A stretch of DNA of 64,000 bases from Nonomuraea montanisoli (GCF_013363975.1 NZ_JABWGN010000002.1:248001-312000), one strand, 5' to 3'; positions 18,227 to 28,506 are shown, numbered from the stretch's first letter. The notes: generated from the letters alone by a model not told the origin. Numbers and translations: made by a program.

Positions 18227-18284
18227 GCCTCTAGAGTGCCAGGTCCCGCGAGATGACCGCGACGAGCACCCCGCGGGGCGGGAC

Positions 18285-18716
18285 TCAGATGACGGCGACG
18301 GCGGTGATCAGGCCGATGGCCACGTGCGTGGCGGCGAGCAGCCGCGTGCCCGGCTGCACCTCCGCCTCCTTGACCAGGTCGCGGACCGAGATGCCGACCA
18401 CCTTGTCGAAGATCATCATCGCCACGGTCTGCACCACGATGCCGACCAGGCCGAAGACCGCAGTGCCGGCCAGGCCCTCGACGAGGCGCCCGCCGGAGGA
18501 CCAGATCGAGGCGGCCACGATGAGGCCCACGGCGACCATGGCCGAGGTGGCGAGCAGGGTGGCGTTGGGGTTGCGCTCGGTGCGGATGATCGAGCTGAGC
18601 TTGCCGGGGGTGGCCAGGTCGATCACGTAGAAGCCGATGATCAGCAGCGCGACGCCGACGGCGGCGTAGGCGGCGATGGCACCCGAGCCGCGAAGGAGGG
18701 TTTCCAGCAAGGTCAT
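18285..18716 (-). CDS. DUF350 membrane protein
   Basis: 143 residues with four predicted membrane helices (AIAAYAAVGVALLIIGFYVI, ATLLATSAMVAVGLIVAASI and two later) and conserved polar residues between them. DUF350 proteins (YjfL in E. coli) travel with a YjfC-like ATP-grasp ligase, as here. The ATG overlaps the ligase stop (ATGA). Confidence 0.85.
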   Translation of the reverse strand: MTLLETLLRGSGAIAAYAAVGVALLIIGFYVIDLATPGKLSSIIRTERNPNATLLATSAMVAVGLIVAASIWSSGGRLVEGLAGTAVFGLVGIVVQTVAMMIFDKVVGISVRDLVKEAEVQPGTRLLAATHVAIGLITAVAVI

Positions 18717-19861
18717 GATCGCTCGATTCGGTGGGGGACGAAGGAGGAGGTGTCATCGGTGATGAGGCCCGTGGTCTCACGGATGCCCAGGCCGGCCGCC
18801 TCGTCGGCGACCACCCAGGCGCCGAGCACCGGCCGCTGGCCGTCGAACTCGGGCAGGGCCTCGAAGGCCTGGTGGACGAAGCCCTCGCGCCCGTACTCGC
18901 CGGGCGTCTCGTGGGCGCCGCCGGGGGTGACGACGCGCATCGACGCCCCCTCCCTGCCGAGCAGCGGCTTGACGATGTACGAGGTCAGGTCGCGGGGCCC
19001 GTCGAGGTAGGCGGGCAGCAGGTTGGGGTGGCCGGGATACAGCTCCCACAGCACGGCGAGCAGCGCCTTGTTCGACAGCAGGACCTTCCACAGGGGCTCG
19101 ATCCAGGTGCCGTGCCGGACGGCGTGCCGCCCGAACGGGTCGGCCAGCATCCACTCCCACGGGTACAGCTTGAAGATCGAGCGGATCCACCGCTCCTCGA
19201 CGTCGGCGAAGCGCCGGTTGAGGTCGTCCCAGCCGACGTCCTCCATGGCCACCGCCACCGTGGAGCGGCCGGCCTGCTCCGCCGTCTCCTGCAGGTAGGC
19301 GAGCGTCATCGCCTCCTCGCCGGTCTCGTCCATGGCGGTCCAGGCGAAGTGGGTGGGGCCGGGCGGCAGCGTCATGGCCGCCCAGCGGTCGATGAGCCGC
19401 TCGTGGACGGAGTTCCACTGGTCGTCGTCCGGGTGCGTGTCCTTCAGCCAGAACCACTGCACCACCGCCGACTCCACCAGCGAGGTGGGCGTGTCGGCGT
19501 TGTACTCCAGCAACTTGGCCGGGCCGGTCCCGTCGTAGCGCAGGTCGAAGCGGCCGTACAGGTGGGGATCGCGCCGCTCCCACGAGCGCCGCACGTCCTC
19601 GACGGCCCACTCGGGGATGGCGAAGTCCGCGAAGCGGCCGGTCTCCACGACGTGGCCCGCGGCGCGCAGGCACATCTCGTGCAGCTCCTCGACCTGCGCC
19701 TCCAGCCCCTCGACCTCGTCCAGGGAGAAGACGTAGTGGACGGACTCGTCCCAGTACGGCCGGCTCAGCCCCTCGGGGTGGGCCGCGCGGTGGTAGGCCA
19801 GCCCCTGGCTCTCTATGATCTTGTCCCAGCCGTGCCGCGGTGTCCCGTGTTCGCGCCGCAC
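18713..19861 (-). CDS. Glutathionylspermidine synthase-like ATP-grasp ligase
   Basis: 382 residues of the C-terminal (synthetase) half of glutathionylspermidine synthase, without the amidase half. Recognisable: YGRFDLRYDGTGPAKLLEYN, ADTPTSLVESAVVQWFWL, LYPWEWML, YIVKPLLGREG and DDTSSFVPHR. The family (YjfC) forms an amide bond from ATP, but its substrate in this setting is unknown. Actinomycetes lack trypanothione, so a glutathionylspermidine product is unlikely. GTG start three bases past the preceding gene. Confidence 0.85.
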   Translation of the reverse strand: MRREHGTPRHGWDKIIESQGLAYHRAAHPEGLSRPYWDESVHYVFSLDEVEGLEAQVEELHEMCLRAAGHVVETGRFADFAIPEWAVEDVRRSWERRDPHLYGRFDLRYDGTGPAKLLEYNADTPTSLVESAVVQWFWLKDTHPDDDQWNSVHERLIDRWAAMTLPPGPTHFAWTAMDETGEEAMTLAYLQETAEQAGRSTVAVAMEDVGWDDLNRRFADVEERWIRSIFKLYPWEWMLADPFGRHAVRHGTWIEPLWKVLLSNKALLAVLWELYPGHPNLLPAYLDGPRDLTSYIVKPLLGREGASMRVVTPGGAHETPGEYGREGFVHQAFEALPEFDGQRPVLGAWVVADEAAGLGIRETTGLITDDTSSFVPHRIERS

Positions 19862-19864
19862 CCG

Positions 19865-20275
19865 TCAGCTCCCGCTGCTGGAGCGGCCGCCGAAGCCGCC
19901 CCGCTGGATCGACTTGCCGCTGCGGGAGGAGATCGTCACGTCGGACGGGCGGTAGCTGGTGCCGCCGCGCACGCGGGTGCCGACCCGGGTGCCGCCGTAG
20001 TACCAGTGATAGGCCGTGCGGGGGCCGCTGCTGTAGTAGTGCACGGTGCCGTTGTCGTCGTCGTCGCAGTAGTCGTCGTCGACGACCTCGTACGTGCCGT
20101 CGGGCAACTGCTGGCTCATGTCGACGCAGTCGGCGGTGACGTCGTCGTCGTCCTGCGCGGCGCAGTAGGCGACGATCATGACCGCGACGACGCCGACGAC
20201 GGACAACGTGACCACTTTGGACGCCATGGACCGCTGGGGCGGTTGGTGCTGCTGTTGTGGTCCTGGTTGTCCCAT
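19865..20275 (-). CDS. Small secreted/anchored acidic-then-Gly/Ser-rich protein of the DUF350-ATP-grasp operon
   Basis: 136 residues from the ATG at 20275, which has GCAGGAGC in front; the longer reading is not needed. A single hydrophobic segment (VVTLSVVGVVAVMIVAYCAA) follows a Gln/Pro-rich start, then an Asp-rich stretch (DDDYCDDDDNG), Tyr/Gly-rich region and a Gly/Ser tail. It occupies the place of E. coli YjfM (DUF1190) in the yjf operon. It may be the protein that the ATP-grasp enzyme modifies; that is a guess from context. Confidence 0.7.
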   Translation of the reverse strand: MGQPGPQQQHQPPQRSMASKVVTLSVVGVVAVMIVAYCAAQDDDDVTADCVDMSQQLPDGTYEVVDDDYCDDDDNGTVHYYSSGPRTAYHWYYGGTRVGTRVRGGTSYRPSDVTISSRSGKSIQRGGFGGRSSSGS

Positions 20276-20370
20276 GAGCTCCTGCTTTCGTTGGCCGATC
20301 AGCCTATCGGGGGCCACCCGCGGCATCAATGTCGATTAGGTGACGAACCGCGCTGGGGTAGGAGTTCCCC

Positions 20371-21399
20371 ATGACACCGGTCGAAGCCCTGCGTGAGATC
20401 GCTTTCCTCCTGGAGCGGGCCGGCGAGCCCACCTATCGCGTGCGCGCCTTCCGCCGCGCCGCCGCCGTCGCCGAGTCGACGCCGCACGACGAGCTCGTAC
20501 GGCTGGCCGGCGCGGGCGGTCTCGCGGACCTGCCCGGCATCGGCAAGGTCACCGCCCTGGCCATCGCCGAGGCGCTGGGCGGCGAGGTCCCCGCGTACCT
20601 GCGCCGGCTGCGCGCCACCGAGGGCACGGACCTGGACGAGGAGACCGCGGCGCTGCGCGCGGCGCTCAAGGGCGACCTGCACAGTCACTCCGACTGGTCG
20701 GACGGCGGGTCGCCGATCGAGGAGATGGCCGTGACCGCCCGCGCGCTCGGCCACGCGTACTGGGCGCTGACCGACCACTCGCCCCGGCTGACGATCGCCA
20801 ACGGGCTGTCGCCCGCCCGGCTGCGCCGCCAGCTCGACCAGGTCGAACGGCTCAACGAGCGGCTGGCGCCGTTCCGGATCCTCACCGGCATCGAGGTGGA
20901 CGTCAATCTCGACGGCACCCTCGACCAGGAGCCCGAGTTGCTGGAACGCCTCGACGTGGTCGTCGCCAGCGTCCACTCCAAGCTGCGCATGAACCGCCAT
21001 GAGATGACCCGCCGCATGGTCGCCGCCGTGGCGAACCCGCACGTGGACGTGCTCGGCCACTGCACGGGGCGCGTCGTGCGGGGCGGCGGCCGGCGCGGCG
21101 GGGTGCGGCCCGAGTCGGAGTTCGACGCCGAGATCGTCTTCGAGGCGTGCCGCCGGTTCGGGGTGGCCGTGGAGATCAACTCGCGGCCGGACCGGCTCGA
21201 CCCGCCCAAGCGGCTGATGCTGCTCGCGTACGAGACGGGGTGCGACTTCGCGATCGACTCCGACGCCCACGCGCCGGGCCAGCTCGACTGGCAGCGCTTC
21301 GGGTGCGAGCGGGCGGCCCGGTGCGGGATCGGGGCCGGCCGGATCGTGAACACCTGGCCGGTGGAGGAGCTGCTGTCCTGGACGCGCCGCGGTTCGTGA
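20371..21399 (+). CDS. PHP domain protein with N-terminal helix-hairpin-helix (PolX C-terminal-like)
   Basis: 342 residues. The N-terminus resembles the beta-polymerase 8-kDa/HhH region (YRVRAFRRAA, LPGIGKVTALAIAEALGG). The rest is a PHP phosphoesterase domain with metal-binding histidines in KGDLHSHSDWSDG, ALTDHSPR, ASVHSK, GHCTGR and IDSDAHAPGQLDW. The polymerase palm is absent, so this is probably a nuclease or phosphatase rather than a DNA polymerase. ATG preceded by TAGGAGTT. Confidence 0.87.
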   Translation: MTPVEALREIAFLLERAGEPTYRVRAFRRAAAVAESTPHDELVRLAGAGGLADLPGIGKVTALAIAEALGGEVPAYLRRLRATEGTDLDEETAALRAALKGDLHSHSDWSDGGSPIEEMAVTARALGHAYWALTDHSPRLTIANGLSPARLRRQLDQVERLNERLAPFRILTGIEVDVNLDGTLDQEPELLERLDVVVASVHSKLRMNRHEMTRRMVAAVANPHVDVLGHCTGRVVRGGGRRGGVRPESEFDAEIVFEACRRFGVAVEINSRPDRLDPPKRLMLLAYETGCDFAIDSDAHAPGQLDWQRFGCERAARCGIGAGRIVNTWPVEELLSWTRRGS

Positions 21400-21524
21400 C
21401 CGACGAGGGCGTGTCATGGCGCCTGACCGTCGCGGGAGACCCTGCTGGCGCGGGGGTGAGGGGGATGTGGCCGGGGCGCCGCGGGGACACGTGATTGTCG
21501 GTGGCGGCGCGTAGCGTCCCGGGT

Positions 21525-22256
21525 GTGAACCGTACCGACCGGCTGTACGCGCTCGTCGAGGACCTGCGCGCGATCTCCCCACGCTGCCGCTCGGCGCGCG
21601 AGCTCGCCCGCCGGTTCGAGGTGAGCGTCCGCACGATCGAGCGCGACATCATCGCGCTCCAGGAGTCCGGGGTGCCGATCCACGCCGAGTCCGGGCGCAG
21701 GGGCGGCTACGCGCTCGACAAGGCGATGTCGCTGCCGCCGCTCAACTTCACCCCCGCCGAGGCGGTGGCCATCGCCCTGGCCCTCAGCAGGTCGGGCGAC
21801 CAGCCGTTCGGGCGGCAGGCGCGCAGCGCGCTGCGCAAGGTCGTGGCCGCGATGCCCGGCCGTGAGGGCGAGCTGGCACGCGAGCTGGCCCGCCGGGTGC
21901 GGGTCGTCGCCGAGCCCGGCGACGACGGCACGGGCGCCCGGCTGCTCGGCGCCGCGGGCGTCTCGCGGGCGATCGAGGAGGCGCTGCTGCGCCGCCGCGT
22001 GCTGCGGCTGGAGTACGCCGACGCCAAGGGCGCGCTGACCTCGCGCGACGTGGAGCCGGGCGTGTTCCTGGGCGGGCGCGGCGGTTACTGGTACCTCGTC
22101 GCGTGGTGCCGGTTACGCGACGACGTGCGGGTCTTCCGGCTCGACCGCATCGCCTCGGCCGGTGTCACGGGCGAGCGCTGCCCCGACCGGCCGCTGGAGG
22201 GCTTCACGCCCGACCTGCCGGAGATGGCGCTGCACGGCACGGTTCTCGATCAGTAG
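21525..22256 (+). CDS. YafY-type transcriptional regulator (HTH + WYL domain)
   Basis: 243 residues from GTG (NRTDRLYALVEDLRA). N-terminal winged helix (SARELARRFEVSVRTIERDI) followed by the WYL ligand domain (YWYLVAWCRLRDDVRVFRLDRI). WYL regulators sense nucleic acid or nucleotide ligands and often govern DNA damage or defence genes; its targets here are unknown. Start chosen at the conserved N-R-T-D-R opening. Confidence 0.87.
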   Translation: MNRTDRLYALVEDLRAISPRCRSARELARRFEVSVRTIERDIIALQESGVPIHAESGRRGGYALDKAMSLPPLNFTPAEAVAIALALSRSGDQPFGRQARSALRKVVAAMPGREGELARELARRVRVVAEPGDDGTGARLLGAAGVSRAIEEALLRRRVLRLEYADAKGALTSRDVEPGVFLGGRGGYWYLVAWCRLRDDVRVFRLDRIASAGVTGERCPDRPLEGFTPDLPEMALHGTVLDQ

Positions 22257-22530
22257 CTCGAAAACTCATGCGAAACACCGACATAGGGCTGTCGTTTCGC
22301 CATGAGATCGTCAGTGTGTTCTATAACCGAGCGTGGGTCATGAGCCAGGGGCTTCCCCCTGAGTCATGAACCGCGGCGAGCCGCCGCCGGCACCTTCCCC
22401 GCCGGCCTCCGCTCGCCCCGGCTCGTGACGGGCCGCGCGGTCTTCGCGCCGTGCGGCCTCCGTCCCTGGACTCGCCGCCGACCGCCGAGCGGCGGCGCGT
22501 CCAGGGCCCGTGTCCGAGCGTGAGCCGCGG
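22257..22530. other. Gene-free interval with terminator-like hairpin
   Basis: No credible gene. A GC-rich hairpin (GGCCGCGCGG / CCGTGCGGCC, 22431-22458) lies between the convergent WYL and isomerase genes and could end transcription on both strands. A looser inverted repeat GCGAAAC...GTTTCGC surrounds 22271-22304. Confidence 0.45.
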
Positions 22531-23283
22531 TCAGAAGGCTGCCGCGGCGAGCCAGCGGTCCAGGAAGGGGCGGTCGCCGAAGACGGTCAGCGCGGGGGCG
22601 AAGCGCCTGCCGTACAGCATGAGCAGCAGGTCACGCGCGGGCCCACGGACCGCCGCGTCGGCCTTGGCGTGGCCGCGCGTCCAGGTGATCACACCCTCGG
22701 GGCCCTGGGTCACGGTCCACTCGCCCGTGCTCTCCGGCGGGTCGGTGGCGTGGAGGTGGATCGTGGCGCCCTCCGCGTCCAGCTCGGCCAGGCGGCGGGC
22801 GATCCAGACGGCGTGCGGCAGGTTGCCGAGGAACTCCTCGACGCCGTCGAGTGCCGTCGCCACGGGCACCGACGGCTCGGCGCCCAGCGCGAGCTGGGCG
22901 TCGATCCGGTGGATCAGCAGCTCGAACGTCATCCGCCGCGCCCAGTACGCCGCCGACTGCTCGCCGCCCCACGACCACACCCGTGTGGCCGGGTCGGTGC
23001 CCCGCAGCGTTTCCAGCAGCTGGGCCGCGCCCCGCGCCAGCCAGGCCGGGTCGCCGCTCGCCCCCTCGGGCAGGCCGTTGGGCACCTGCCGCGACCAGAT
23101 CCGTTCCTGGACCCGGTCGCGCAGGATGTGGATCACCCACCGGTGCGTGGTGCCGACGTGGGTGATCAGATCGGCGAAGGTCCAGCCGGGACACGTGGGC
23201 ACCGGCGTGCCCGGGTCGGCGGCGGCCACCAGCTCGATGAGCCGGTCCGCCTCGCGCTCGACCAGCGTGGGATAGTCGGTCAC
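22531..23283 (-). CDS. Maleylpyruvate isomerase family mycothiol-dependent enzyme
   Basis: 250 residues of the DinB-like four-helix fold: PTCPGWTFADLITHVGTTHRW holds one metal-binding His and MTFELLIHRID the Glu and another His. This actinobacterial family uses mycothiol as thiol cofactor. The true substrate of this member is unknown; maleylpyruvate is only the family name-giver. Confidence 0.82.
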   Translation of the reverse strand: MTDYPTLVEREADRLIELVAAADPGTPVPTCPGWTFADLITHVGTTHRWVIHILRDRVQERIWSRQVPNGLPEGASGDPAWLARGAAQLLETLRGTDPATRVWSWGGEQSAAYWARRMTFELLIHRIDAQLALGAEPSVPVATALDGVEEFLGNLPHAVWIARRLAELDAEGATIHLHATDPPESTGEWTVTQGPEGVITWTRGHAKADAAVRGPARDLLLMLYGRRFAPALTVFGDRPFLDRWLAAAAF

Positions 23284-23308
23284 GGTCCCGAGCCTAGACG
23301 GGCGCCGC

Positions 23309-24805
23309 TCAGGTCGCCTCGCAGACGGAGCCCCGGGCCGGGAGTTTGCCGTTGAGGAGGTAGGCGTCGATCCGGCGCTGGATGCAGCGGTTGCCCGACG
23401 TGTACGCGCCGTGCCCCTCGCCCTCGTACGTCAGCAGCCGCGCGGTCCCGAGCTCCTTGGTCAGGCGCGGCGCCCACTGGTACGGCGTGGCCGGGTCGCC
23501 CTTGCCGCCCACCACGAGGATCGGCCCCGACCCGGCGGCGTTCACGTGCCGCGCCTGGTCGCTGCCCGGCACCGGCCAGAACCGGCACAGCCCGCCCGAG
23601 CCCTCACCGCCGAACAGCGGCGAGATCCCGGTCGAGCGCTCCCACGTGCGGCGCAGCTGCGCGTCGTCGGGCCGCTCGGCCGAGTCCACGCAGGTGATGG
23701 CCGGGAAGCTGGACATCTGGGTGCTGTAGTGACCGCGCTCGTCACGCCCGGTGTAGGAGTCGGCCAGGTACATCAGCGCCTCGCCCCGTCCCTTGATCCC
23801 TGCGGCGATCGCCTTCTCCAGGAACGGCCACGACAGCTCCGAGTACAGGGCCGCGGCGACGCCCGTGGAGGCCAGGCCCTGGGTGAGCTGCCGTCCGCCC
23901 ACGGTGAGCGGCCGGGTCACGAGGCGGTTCATGAGCTGGTCGACGTTGGCGTTGGCGGCCTTGACGCTCTTGCCGAAGTCGCAGCCCTCCTTCACGCAGT
24001 CCTTCAGGAAGGTCTCGTACTCCCGCTGGAATCCGCGCGTCTGCGTGATCGTGCGATCCGAGAACGTGACCGACGGGTCGAGCGGAGCGTCGAGCACCAT
24101 CCGGCCGACGTTCTTCGGGAACAGGGTCGCGTACACGGCGCCGAGCTGCGTGCCGTACGACATGCCGAAGTAGTTGAGCTTGGGGTCCTTGAGCGCGACG
24201 CGCAGCCGGTCCATGTCGCGGGCGGCGTTCACGGTGCCCACGTACGGCAGGACCCCGCCGGCGTCGCGCTGGCAGAGCCGGGCGAACTCCTTGTTGGCGG
24301 CCTGCCCGGCCAGGCGGGTCTGCTCGTTGAGCGGCAGCGTGTTGAGCGACACCCAGCGGTCCATGTCGGCGTCGGAGCCGCAGCGCACGCCCGCGCTGCG
24401 TTCGACGCCGCGGGGGTCGAAGCTGACGAGGTCGTAGCGGCCGCGCAGCGACTCGAACTGCTTGGCGGCCTGGTCGAGGGTGTCCACCCCGGAGCCGCCG
24501 GGGCCGCCGAAGTTGAACACGAGCGAGCCGAGGCGGTGCTTGCCGGTGGCCGCGATCTTGATGAGCGCGAGCTGGATCGTGTCGCCGCTGGGGTTGTTGT
24601 AGTCGAGCGGCACGGCGAGCTTGGCGCACCTGACGGAGGGGTCCTGCTGTGCCGGGGCCTGGCCGCCGGGGCGCTTGATGTCCGTGCACGGCCCCCACAC
24701 GATGGGCGGGACGGCGCCCTTGGGATCGGTGTCGGGCTTCGCCGTGCCCGCGCAGGCTGTGGCGGACACGGCCAGCGCGGCGGTGACGGCCAGGACATGA
24801 CGCAT
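23309..24805 (-). CDS. Secreted alpha/beta-hydrolase, tripeptidyl aminopeptidase (S33/TAP) type lipoprotein
   Basis: 498 residues from the ATG at 24805 (MRHVLAVTAALAVSATACAG), which has a GGGGGAGC site; the signal ends at a Cys that makes a plausible though imperfect lipobox. Catalytic Ser in FGMSYGTQLGAVY, Asp in VVGGKGDPATPYQWA, His in YEGEGHGAYTSGN; the C-terminal TAP-like extension (RCIQRRIDAYLL) is present. Likely removes short peptides outside the cell. Confidence 0.87.
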   Translation of the reverse strand: MRHVLAVTAALAVSATACAGTAKPDTDPKGAVPPIVWGPCTDIKRPGGQAPAQQDPSVRCAKLAVPLDYNNPSGDTIQLALIKIAATGKHRLGSLVFNFGGPGGSGVDTLDQAAKQFESLRGRYDLVSFDPRGVERSAGVRCGSDADMDRWVSLNTLPLNEQTRLAGQAANKEFARLCQRDAGGVLPYVGTVNAARDMDRLRVALKDPKLNYFGMSYGTQLGAVYATLFPKNVGRMVLDAPLDPSVTFSDRTITQTRGFQREYETFLKDCVKEGCDFGKSVKAANANVDQLMNRLVTRPLTVGGRQLTQGLASTGVAAALYSELSWPFLEKAIAAGIKGRGEALMYLADSYTGRDERGHYSTQMSSFPAITCVDSAERPDDAQLRRTWERSTGISPLFGGEGSGGLCRFWPVPGSDQARHVNAAGSGPILVVGGKGDPATPYQWAPRLTKELGTARLLTYEGEGHGAYTSGNRCIQRRIDAYLLNGKLPARGSVCEAT

Positions 24806-24937
24806 GAAAGCTCCCCCTCGACTCTCAGGGGGAAGTAGTGCCCACAATACGTGAGACTCCACCAGGAACGGTGTGAGGCGCCGCGCCCTTCCGGAACGCG
24901 TCGCCTCACCCCGCCTGTCGTGGTCGTGCGCGCCGGG

Positions 24938-27685
24938 TCAGACGCCCATCGACTGCGTGTCGTTGCTCTCGGCGCCGCCGGCCTCGGTCACGCCGTTCTT
25001 GAGGTGGTAGCGGGCGATCGCCTCGCGCAGCACCTCGCCGTCGAGCTCGCCGCGCTTGACCAGGCTCGTGAGCACGGCCAGCGTGATCGACGCCGCGTCG
25101 ACGTGGAAGTGGCGGCGCAGCGCCGAGCGGGTGTCGGACAGGCCGAACCCGTCGGTGCCGAGCGACGACCAGTCACCCGGGACCCACTGGGCGATCTGGT
25201 CCTGCACGGCCTTCATGTAGTCGCTGACGCCCACGAACGGGCCCTGCGCCTGCGACAGCGCCTGGGTCACGTACGGCACGCGCGGCTCGGCCTCCGGGTT
25301 GAGCAGGTTGTGCTCGTCGCAGGCGAGCCCGTCGCGGCGCAGCTCGCTCCACGAGGTGGCCGACCAGACGGCGGCCGACACGCCCCAGTCCTCGGCCAGC
25401 ATCCGCTGCGCCTCCACGGCCCACGGGCCCGCCACGCCGGAGGCGAGGATGTTGGCCTTCGGGCCCTGCGTCTGCGGGCCGTCGGCGAACTTGTACAGGC
25501 CCTTGAGCAGGCCGTCCACGTCGATCCCGGCCGGCTCGGCCGGCTGGAGGTAGGGCTCGTTGTAGACGGTCAGGTAGTAGAAGACGTCCTCGGGCTGCTC
25601 GCCGTACATGCGGCGCAGGCCGTCCTTGACGATGTGCGCCACCTCGAACGCCCACGACGGGTCGTACGAGATCGCGGCCGGGTTGGTCGAGGCGATGAGC
25701 GGCGTGTGGCCGTCCTCGTGCTGGAGGCCCTCGCCGTTCAGCGTCGTGCGGCCGGCCGTGGCGCCGAGCAGGAAGCCGCGGCCCATCTGGTCGCCGAGCT
25801 GCCACATCTGGTCGCCGGTGCGCTGCCAGCCGAACATCGAGTAGAAGATGTAGATCGGGATCATGTGCTCGCCGTGCGTGGCGTACGCCGTGCCGGCGGC
25901 GATCGCCGACGCCATCGAGCCCGACTCGCTGATGCCCTCGTGCAGGATCTGGCCCTGCACGGCCTCCTTGTACGACAGCAGCAGCTCGCGGTCGACGGCC
26001 TCGTACGTCTGGCCGTGCGGCGAGTAGATCTTCGCGGTGGGGAACATCGCGTCGAGACCGAACGTGCGCGCCTCGTCGGGGATGATCGGCACGAACCGGT
26101 GGCCGATCTCCTTGTCGCGCATGAGGTCCTTCAGCAGGCGCACGAACGCCATGGTGGTGGCCACCTGCTGCTTGCCCGAGCCCTTGCCGAACGTCTTGTA
26201 GACGTCGTCGCCGGGCAGCTTGACGGGCTTGGCCCGCACGACGCGCTTGGGCAGCACGCCGCCCAGCGCCGCGCGGCGCTCCTTCATGTACTCGATCTCG
26301 GGGTCGTTCTCGCCCGGGTGGAAGTACGGGGGCAGGTCGCCCTCCAGGGCCGAGTCCGGGATCGGCAGGTAGAGCCGGTCGCGGAACTCCTTCAGCTCGG
26401 CCTTGGTGAGCTTCTTCATCTGGTGGGTGGCGTTGCGCGCCTCGAAGTCCTTGCCGAGGGTCCAGCCCTTGATGGTCTGGGCGAGGATGACGGTCGGCTG
26501 GCCGACGTGCTCGCGGGCCGCCTTGAACGCGGCGTAGACCTTGCGGTAGTCGTGGCCGCCGCGTGACAGCTTGCGGATGTCGTCGTCGGTCAGGTGCTCG
26601 ACCATCTTGCGCAGGCGCGGGTCGCCGCTGAAGAAGTTCTCGCGGATGTAGGCGCCCGACTCGACCGAGTAGGTCTGGAACTGGCCGTCGGGGGTGGTGT
26701 TCATCTGGTTGACCAGCACGCCGTCGACGTCGGCGGCCAGCAGCGGGTCCCAGTCGCGGCCCCAGACGACCTTGATGACGTTCCAGCCGGCGCCGCGGAA
26801 GTAGGACTCCAGCTCCTGGATGATCTTGCCGTTGCCGCGTACCGGGCCGTCGAGGCGCTGCAGGTTGCAGTTGATGACGAAGGTGAGGTTGTCGAGCTCC
26901 TCACGGGCCGCCACGCCGATGGCGCCGAGCGACTCGGGCTCGTCCATCTCGCCGTCGCCGAGGAACGCCCAGACGTGGCTGCGGCTGGTGTCCTTGATCT
27001 GCCGGTTGAGCAGGTAGCGGTTGAACCGCGCCTGGTAGATCGCGCCGATCGGGCCCAGACCCATCGACACCGTGGGGAACTCCCAGAAGTCCGGCATCAG
27101 GCGCGGGTGCGGGTAGGAGGGCAGGCCGTGGAAGCCGTGCGAGAGCTCCTGCCGGAACGCGTCGAGCTGGGACTCGTTGAGGCGGCCCTCAAGGAAGGCG
27201 CGGGCGTAGATGCCGGGCGCGGCGTGGCCCTGGAAGAAGACCTGGTCGCCGGACTCGCCGTGGTCCTTGCCGCGGAAGAAGTGGTTGAAACCCACCTCGT
27301 AGAGGGACGCGGCGGAGGCGTAGGTGGCGATGTGGCCGCCGACGTTGGTCCGCGCGTTGGCGCGGGACACCATGATCGCGGCGTTCCAGCGGATGTAGGC
27401 GCGGATGCGGCGCTCGACGTGCTCGTCACCCGGGAACCACGGCTCGCGCTCCGGCGGGATCGTGTTGATGTAGTCGGTGCTGCGCAGGCCAGGCACGCCG
27501 ACCTGGTGCTCGCGGGCGCGCTCCAGCATGCGGAGCATGAGATAACGGGCCCTCGTGCGGCCCTCGGTCTTGACGACGTTGTCGAGGGACTCGAGCCACT
27601 CGTTGGTCTCGCTGGGGTCGACATCAGGCAACTGGCTGGGTAGGCCGTCGCTGATGATCGAGAAACGCTGGCGTCCGGAAGCCAC
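24938..27685 (-). CDS. aceE: Pyruvate dehydrogenase E1 component, homodimeric type
   Basis: 915 residues from the GTG at 27685 ([20 protein letters not shown]), with GGAAGGCGAG in front; the upstream in-frame ATGs would add a non-conserved leader. Thiamine diphosphate motif [12 protein letters not shown]...[11 protein letters not shown] and the conserved [21 protein letters not shown] block identify AceE. It decarboxylates pyruvate for acetyl-CoA synthesis with E2/E3 encoded elsewhere. Confidence 0.95.
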   Translation of the reverse strand: MASGRQRFSIISDGLPSQLPDVDPSETNEWLESLDNVVKTEGRTRARYLMLRMLERAREHQVGVPGLRSTDYINTIPPEREPWFPGDEHVERRIRAYIRWNAAIMVSRANARTNVGGHIATYASAASLYEVGFNHFFRGKDHGESGDQVFFQGHAAPGIYARAFLEGRLNESQLDAFRQELSHGFHGLPSYPHPRLMPDFWEFPTVSMGLGPIGAIYQARFNRYLLNRQIKDTSRSHVWAFLGDGEMDEPESLGAIGVAAREELDNLTFVINCNLQRLDGPVRGNGKIIQELESYFRGAGWNVIKVVWGRDWDPLLAADVDGVLVNQMNTTPDGQFQTYSVESGAYIRENFFSGDPRLRKMVEHLTDDDIRKLSRGGHDYRKVYAAFKAAREHVGQPTVILAQTIKGWTLGKDFEARNATHQMKKLTKAELKEFRDRLYLPIPDSALEGDLPPYFHPGENDPEIEYMKERRAALGGVLPKRVVRAKPVKLPGDDVYKTFGKGSGKQQVATTMAFVRLLKDLMRDKEIGHRFVPIIPDEARTFGLDAMFPTAKIYSPHGQTYEAVDRELLLSYKEAVQGQILHEGISESGSMASAIAAGTAYATHGEHMIPIYIFYSMFGWQRTGDQMWQLGDQMGRGFLLGATAGRTTLNGEGLQHEDGHTPLIASTNPAAISYDPSWAFEVAHIVKDGLRRMYGEQPEDVFYYLTVYNEPYLQPAEPAGIDVDGLLKGLYKFADGPQTQGPKANILASGVAGPWAVEAQRMLAEDWGVSAAVWSATSWSELRRDGLACDEHNLLNPEAEPRVPYVTQALSQAQGPFVGVSDYMKAVQDQIAQWVPGDWSSLGTDGFGLSDTRSALRRHFHVDAASITLAVLTSLVKRGELDGEVLREAIARYHLKNGVTEAGGAESNDTQSMGV

Positions 27686-27850
27686 TGGGTCTCGCCTTCC
27701 GAGGATGACGGATGTCTGGTCTGGGTCGCCTTCCATCCTGGTCGCTCGCCGTAGAAAGTGCATCTCTACTGGCCGGTAACCAGGACGTCCCTGCTGGCAG
27801 GGCGGCTAGTGGTGGCCTAGACCACCGATGGTAGGACGAATCAAGGGCCA

Positions 27851-27878
27851 AGGTTACATTGGGCGGCCAATTTAACAA
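27851..27878 (-). promoter_or_regulatory. Predicted aceE promoter
   Basis: Minus strand TTGTTA, 16-nt spacer, TAACCT, in an AT-richer patch 170 bp upstream of the aceE start. The spacer itself contains an imperfect inverted repeat TTGGCCGCCCAA. Confidence 0.4.
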
Positions 27879-27899
27879 GTCGGGAAAACGTGTGAAATT

Positions 27900-28500
27900 T
27901 CGCCCTCATGTGTGGAGTATCCCCCCGGGGACGGACACCGTCACCCGCGGGGGGCGGGGCGGCCCGCACGCCGCGCGAGTCTAGCCGCCGGAGCCGGCGC
28001 GGCGACCGCGGAGGGGGACGCCCGCGCCGCTCGCACCTCCTGTACGTCTCGCACGTGCGCCCTCGCCTGGACGGGATCGTGCCCGGGAGGATCGTCCCCG
28101 GAGGGGGTGCACCACCGCTCCTCGCCCAGTCCCCGTGATCGCCCCTCGCGATCCCGCGCGTGCCGCGCGCTGTCGCCCCCTGGACTCCCCGTGCCTCGCC
28201 CCGCGCCCGGCCGTCCACGCGCGGGACCGGCCGTCAACGCGCGGGACCCCGGCAGGGCGGCGGAGGCACACGGGGGTGCGCTCAGGAAGAGTGGCGGAGT
28301 GGCGGAGTGGCGGAGTGGGGGAGTGGCGGAGTGGGGGAGTGGCGGAGATCCTGAAGAAGCGCGGGGAAGGCCGGGCGTGTCGCTGCGGGGGCGCCATGCC
28401 GCGGCGTTCGGGCAGCGTAACGGTTCGGTCATGATTTTTCCTGACCTCGTGGTGAGAGGCGGACATCCCCCTTTTCGTTTGGCGGCCACCGTACGAATGT
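27900..28500. other. 600-bp gene-free interval with tandem repeats
   Basis: Between aceE and DUF1918 there is no credible ORF in any frame (all readings are Arg/Pro/Gly-rich). It contains two copies of GGCCGTCNACGCGCGGGACC (28209-28250) and the 8-bp minisatellite described separately, then an AT-richer stretch (28430-28500) that probably holds the DUF1918 promoter. Confidence 0.6.
28291..28346. repeat. 8-bp minisatellite, 7 copies of GTGGCGGA
   Basis: Seven contiguous octamers: five are GTGGCGGA, two GTGGGGGA. It lies outside any gene, so copy number can change without frameshifting a protein. Confidence 0.9.
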
Positions 28501-28506
28501 GGAGAT

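Noticed and set aside
28291..28346. CRISPR-like repeat array
   Set aside because: The units are contiguous 8-mers without spacers.
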